In this document: positions 49,141 to 51,648 of the stretch, piece by piece
Layout: each line of letters starts with the position of its first letter
How positions within the stretch are numbered: position 1 is the first letter of the stretch
Assembly: GCA_009784005.1 (NCBI GenBank)
Contig: WRCE01000009.1
Coordinates: forward strand, 1-51,648
Source: Candidatus Methanimicrococcus labiotermitis
GTDB lineage: Archaea; Halobacteriota; Methanosarcinia; Methanosarcinales; Methanosarcinaceae
DNA: 51,648 bases
Direction: 5' to 3'
Made by a program: the position numbers and the translations under genes
The notes under the pieces: generated by a model
Database searches by the model: none
The model's input: the letters and a program-made list of their open reading frames with translations, nothing else
Told to the model about the DNA's origin: nothing

Positions 49141-51648
49141 AGATGCTGAGGAAATCCTCAAAAAGGAATATCACCGCGACAATTTCTTATATTTAACAAA
49201 AGACGTGTTGCTTCCAGATTTTGCAGATGAAAAGCACGAAGTACAATTTAATAACACAATTTTTGAAAGCGTAATGCAACTTGGTACATCACAAGCTTGC
49301 GATGTTGAGGTTTTCGAGGTCATATTGAAGAAGGGGGTTCAAAACCGCCGCGTTGCAATAACTCAGGAAATGTTCCGCATCCTTCGCGGATTACGGATAA
49401 ATAACGCATTAGTTGCTTTCAGTAATAGCGATGCCAAAAATTATCGTTTTTCACTCCTAACAAGCAAGTACGAATTTGACGACGAATTTGACAAAATCGT
49501 TAGGGTGATTTCAAATCCTCGCCGCTATTCATACAGTTTGGGTTTTGGAGCGAAGACAAGAACAGCTTATGATTTTTTGATAAAAAAGGGAAAAGTCACC
49601 ACTCTTGATGAACTAGTCAGTCGGTTTTCAGTTGAGGTTGTCAACAAACAATTTTATAGTGAAATCGCTCTATGCTTCACCGAACTTGTCGGGGGGGAGC
49701 GTGATGGTAAGGAATACACAAAACAGCTCGAACTTCGTGGCGTAACTGACCAGAATAAATATGCGGAATTTGCTGTTCGTTTAATCGGTAGAATTGTTTT
49801 TTGTTGGTTTTTGAGAGAGAAGAAAAGTGTTAAGGGCGTATCCCTTATGCCGGACGAGATTTTTTCACAGACGGTAATTAAAAAGAATGCAAATTACTAC
49901 CATGCCGTGTTAGAACCTGTATTTTTTGAGATACTCAACACTAAGCAAAACCGCCGTAAGGACAAATTTAGTAAAGAGAAAATGTATAATCAGATACCAT
50001 ACTTAAATGGTGGGTTGTTTAGTCCACATACTGATGATTTTTATAAATACTCACAATCCATGAAAAGTGAATCTTCCGGGGACGTGCATATCCCGGATAA
50101 GTGGTTTGATAACTTTTTTGATGTACTCAATCAATATAATTTTACGGTTGATGAAAATACATCCTATGATGTTGAACTCTCTATTGACCCTGAGATGCTC
50201 GGGCGTATATTTGAGAACCTACTTGCTGAAATCAATCCTCAAACAGGAGAAAGCGCAAAGAAAAGTACGGGCAGTTTTTACACGCCGAGAGATATAGTAG
50301 ATTACATGGTAGACAGTAGTCTATATGAATATTTACAAGAAAAGACAGATATTGAGAACGATAAATTAAGGGCGGTTATTAGCTATGGCAAAGAGGACGA
50401 TGAACTTTCAAAGTTGACACCGCAAGAAAAGAAAAAAATTATTGATGCTTTGGATACGTTATCGGTTTTAGATCCTGCATGTGGCTCAGGTGCGTTTCCA
50501 ATAGGAATGCTTCAGAAGATTGTTTATATTCTACAGGAAATTGATCCGGAAGCAAAATTGTGGTTCAATAAAGCAACAGAGAATATGAATGTTTTTCTTA
50601 AAAAGGAGTTTGAGAAAAAATTCAATGAAGGAGCATTCGACTATATTCGCAAACTTATGGTAATTCAGAACTCTATTTTCGGAATAGATATTCAGCCGAT
50701 AGCGGTTGAAATCGCACGACTACGTTGTTTTTTGTCGTTGATTATTGAGGAAAAAGTTGATGATGCCGAAACAAATCGCGGTGTAAACCCACTTCCCAAT
50801 CTTGATTTCAAGTTTGTAATTGCAAATACGCTGGTTGAATTGGAGAACGGCCCTCAAACAAAATTTTTTGAAGACCGTGAACATATTAAAGATTTGAAAG
50901 ATGTACGTGATGAATATTTCAATGCCGATAGTGAGAGACGCTCAGAGTTAAGGGAAGAATTCGGATATATACAAAAGAAAATGTTCCAAACAATTCTTGA
51001 AAACAATAAGCACGCTTCTTCCAAATATAAGTCTTTATCAGATTGGGAACCATTCAAGAATGTACCCACTGAATGGTTTGATCCGGAATGGATGTTTGGT
51101 TTAAATAAATTTGATTTGATAATTGCCAATCCGCCTTATGTCCACCTTGAAAAGATGCCGCCAGAAGAAAAAAAGAAATTTATGCATCGTGAGCGACCCG
51201 ACAAAAAAGGCAAAGATATTCCAATTTACGAAACCTACTCTGCAAGAGGTGATTTATATTGCTTGTTCTACGAACGCGGGATAAAACTTCTGAAAGAAAA
51301 TGGTTTTTTAACATTTATCACGAGCAATAAATGGATGCGAGCAGGCTATGGTGAGTCATTACGAAATTATTTTGTCAAGAATACAAACCCAATTCATTTA
51401 ATAGATCTCGGTTCGGGGAGGTTTAGCAGCGCAACGGTTGACACCAATATTATCATGCTTCAAAAAGCAAAAAACAACCATAATCTAAAAGCTGTAACCT
51501 ATAATGAAAATGGTTTAGAAAATATGAGCGATTATATTAGACAAAACGAGGTAATGGTCGATTATAAACTTGGTGAAGGGTGGACAATCCTAAACCCAAT
51601 TGAACAATCAATTAAACGCAAGATTGAAACCGTCGGAACGCCGCTTAA
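49127..51648 (+). CDS. Eco57I/TaqI-like adenine-N6 DNA methyltransferase (runs off right edge)
   Basis: An open frame from ATG 49127 (MITNKDAEEILKKEYHRDNF), with GGAGGAT at 49113-49119, to the window end: 840 residues without a stop. The N-terminal about 330 residues are a domain seen before such methyltransferases. Then come TGSFYTPRDIVDYMVD, motif I VLDPACGSGAFPIGMLQ, FGIDIQPIAVEIARLR, the catalytic motif IV IIANPPYVHLEKM, and SARGDLYCLFYERGIKLLKENGFLTFITSNKWMRAGYGE (in parts). These are the marks of type IIG-style gamma N6-adenine methyltransferases, with specificity domain still to come. It forms an operon with the helicase. Confidence 0.92.
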   Translation, partial: MITNKDAEEILKKEYHRDNFLYLTKDVLLPDFADEKHEVQFNNTIFESVMQLGTSQACDVEVFEVILKKGVQNRRVAITQEMFRILRGLRINNALVAFSNSDAKNYRFSLLTSKYEFDDEFDKIVRVISNPRRYSYSLGFGAKTRTAYDFLIKKGKVTTLDELVSRFSVEVVNKQFYSEIALCFTELVGGERDGKEYTKQLELRGVTDQNKYAEFAVRLIGRIVFCWFLREKKSVKGVSLMPDEIFSQTVIKKNANYYHAVLEPVFFEILNTKQNRRKDKFSKEKMYNQIPYLNGGLFSPHTDDFYKYSQSMKSESSGDVHIPDKWFDNFFDVLNQYNFTVDENTSYDVELSIDPEMLGRIFENLLAEINPQTGESAKKSTGSFYTPRDIVDYMVDSSLYEYLQEKTDIENDKLRAVISYGKEDDELSKLTPQEKKKIIDALDTLSVLDPACGSGAFPIGMLQKIVYILQEIDPEAKLWFNKATENMNVFLKKEFEKKFNEGAFDYIRKLMVIQNSIFGIDIQPIAVEIARLRCFLSLIIEEKVDDAETNRGVNPLPNLDFKFVIANTLVELENGPQTKFFEDREHIKDLKDVRDEYFNADSERRSELREEFGYIQKKMFQTILENNKHASSKYKSLSDWEPFKNVPTEWFDPEWMFGLNKFDLIIANPPYVHLEKMPPEEKKKFMHRERPDKKGKDIPIYETYSARGDLYCLFYERGIKLLKENGFLTFITSNKWMRAGYGESLRNYFVKNTNPIHLIDLGSGRFSSATVDTNIIMLQKAKNNHNLKAVTYNENGLENMSDYIRQNEVMVDYKLGEGWTILNPIEQSIKRKIETVGTPL

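Overview
The window is from an archaeal chromosome. It carries archaeal-type ribosomal and secretion genes (uL18, uS5, uL30, uL15, SecY, adenylate kinase, an EMC3/DUF106 insertase, CMP kinase, Cbf5, uS13, uS4, uS11, RNA polymerase subunit D), two tRNAs, RNase P Rpp21, alpha-NAC, a KEOPS Cgi121 subunit, F420H2:NADP oxidoreductase, an archaeal core methionine synthase and two PGF-CTERM surface proteins. This points to a methanogen, most likely of the Methanosarcinales. Base composition and the cut-down RpoD ferredoxin domain would suit a host-associated genus such as Methanimicrococcus, but that is inference.

Layout. 1-2.8 kb: end of an IS1595-like transposase gene and a tandem duplication of a PGF-CTERM protein gene (minus). 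3.1-9.4 kb: spc-like ribosomal cluster through secY, adk, EMC3-like and cmk (plus). 9.4-11.7 kb: a small membrane protein (minus), then a TPP riboswitch with thiM-thiE. 11.9-16.1 kb: cbf5, tRNA-Ser(GGA), rps13-rps4-rps11 and rpoD, followed by tRNA-Leu(GAG). 16.4-34 kb: mostly single housekeeping genes (cgi121, class II FBPase, t6A methylthiotransferase, purN, npdG, mscS, HesB-like, NAC, core MetE, rnp4, YkgJ-like, DUF5350-like, TatD-like, purL). 34.4-37.7 kb: ferredoxin, a hypothetical, a CNNM/CBS protein and a YjdF-like membrane protein. 37.9-44.2 kb: a zinc-type ABC importer (znuB-C-A), a His/Asp/Cys-rich small lipoprotein, a DtxR-family regulator, a repeated adhesin-like surface protein and a decayed second copy of the regulator, with shared palindromic operator candidates. 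44.5-45.4 kb: an EamA transporter. 45.4-51.6 kb: a gene remnant, then a two-gene restriction-like operon (PLD-SNF2 helicase and Eco57I-like methyltransferase, cut by the window end) whose base and codon use differ from the rest.

Two features run across the whole core region. Nearly every intergenic gap holds its own short tandem repeat (period about 11-20 bp), and some of these repeats have entered reading frames (thiE N-terminus, PurL, the 447-residue protein, ends of others). In addition, a ~130-bp element with a 53-bp imperfect palindrome occurs three times (19.9, 22.0 and 31.2 kb). The strongest candidates for something new are the metal-import/regulator cluster at 38-44 kb, the restriction-like pair at the right end, the dispersed hairpin element, and the altered metal-binding domain of RpoD.
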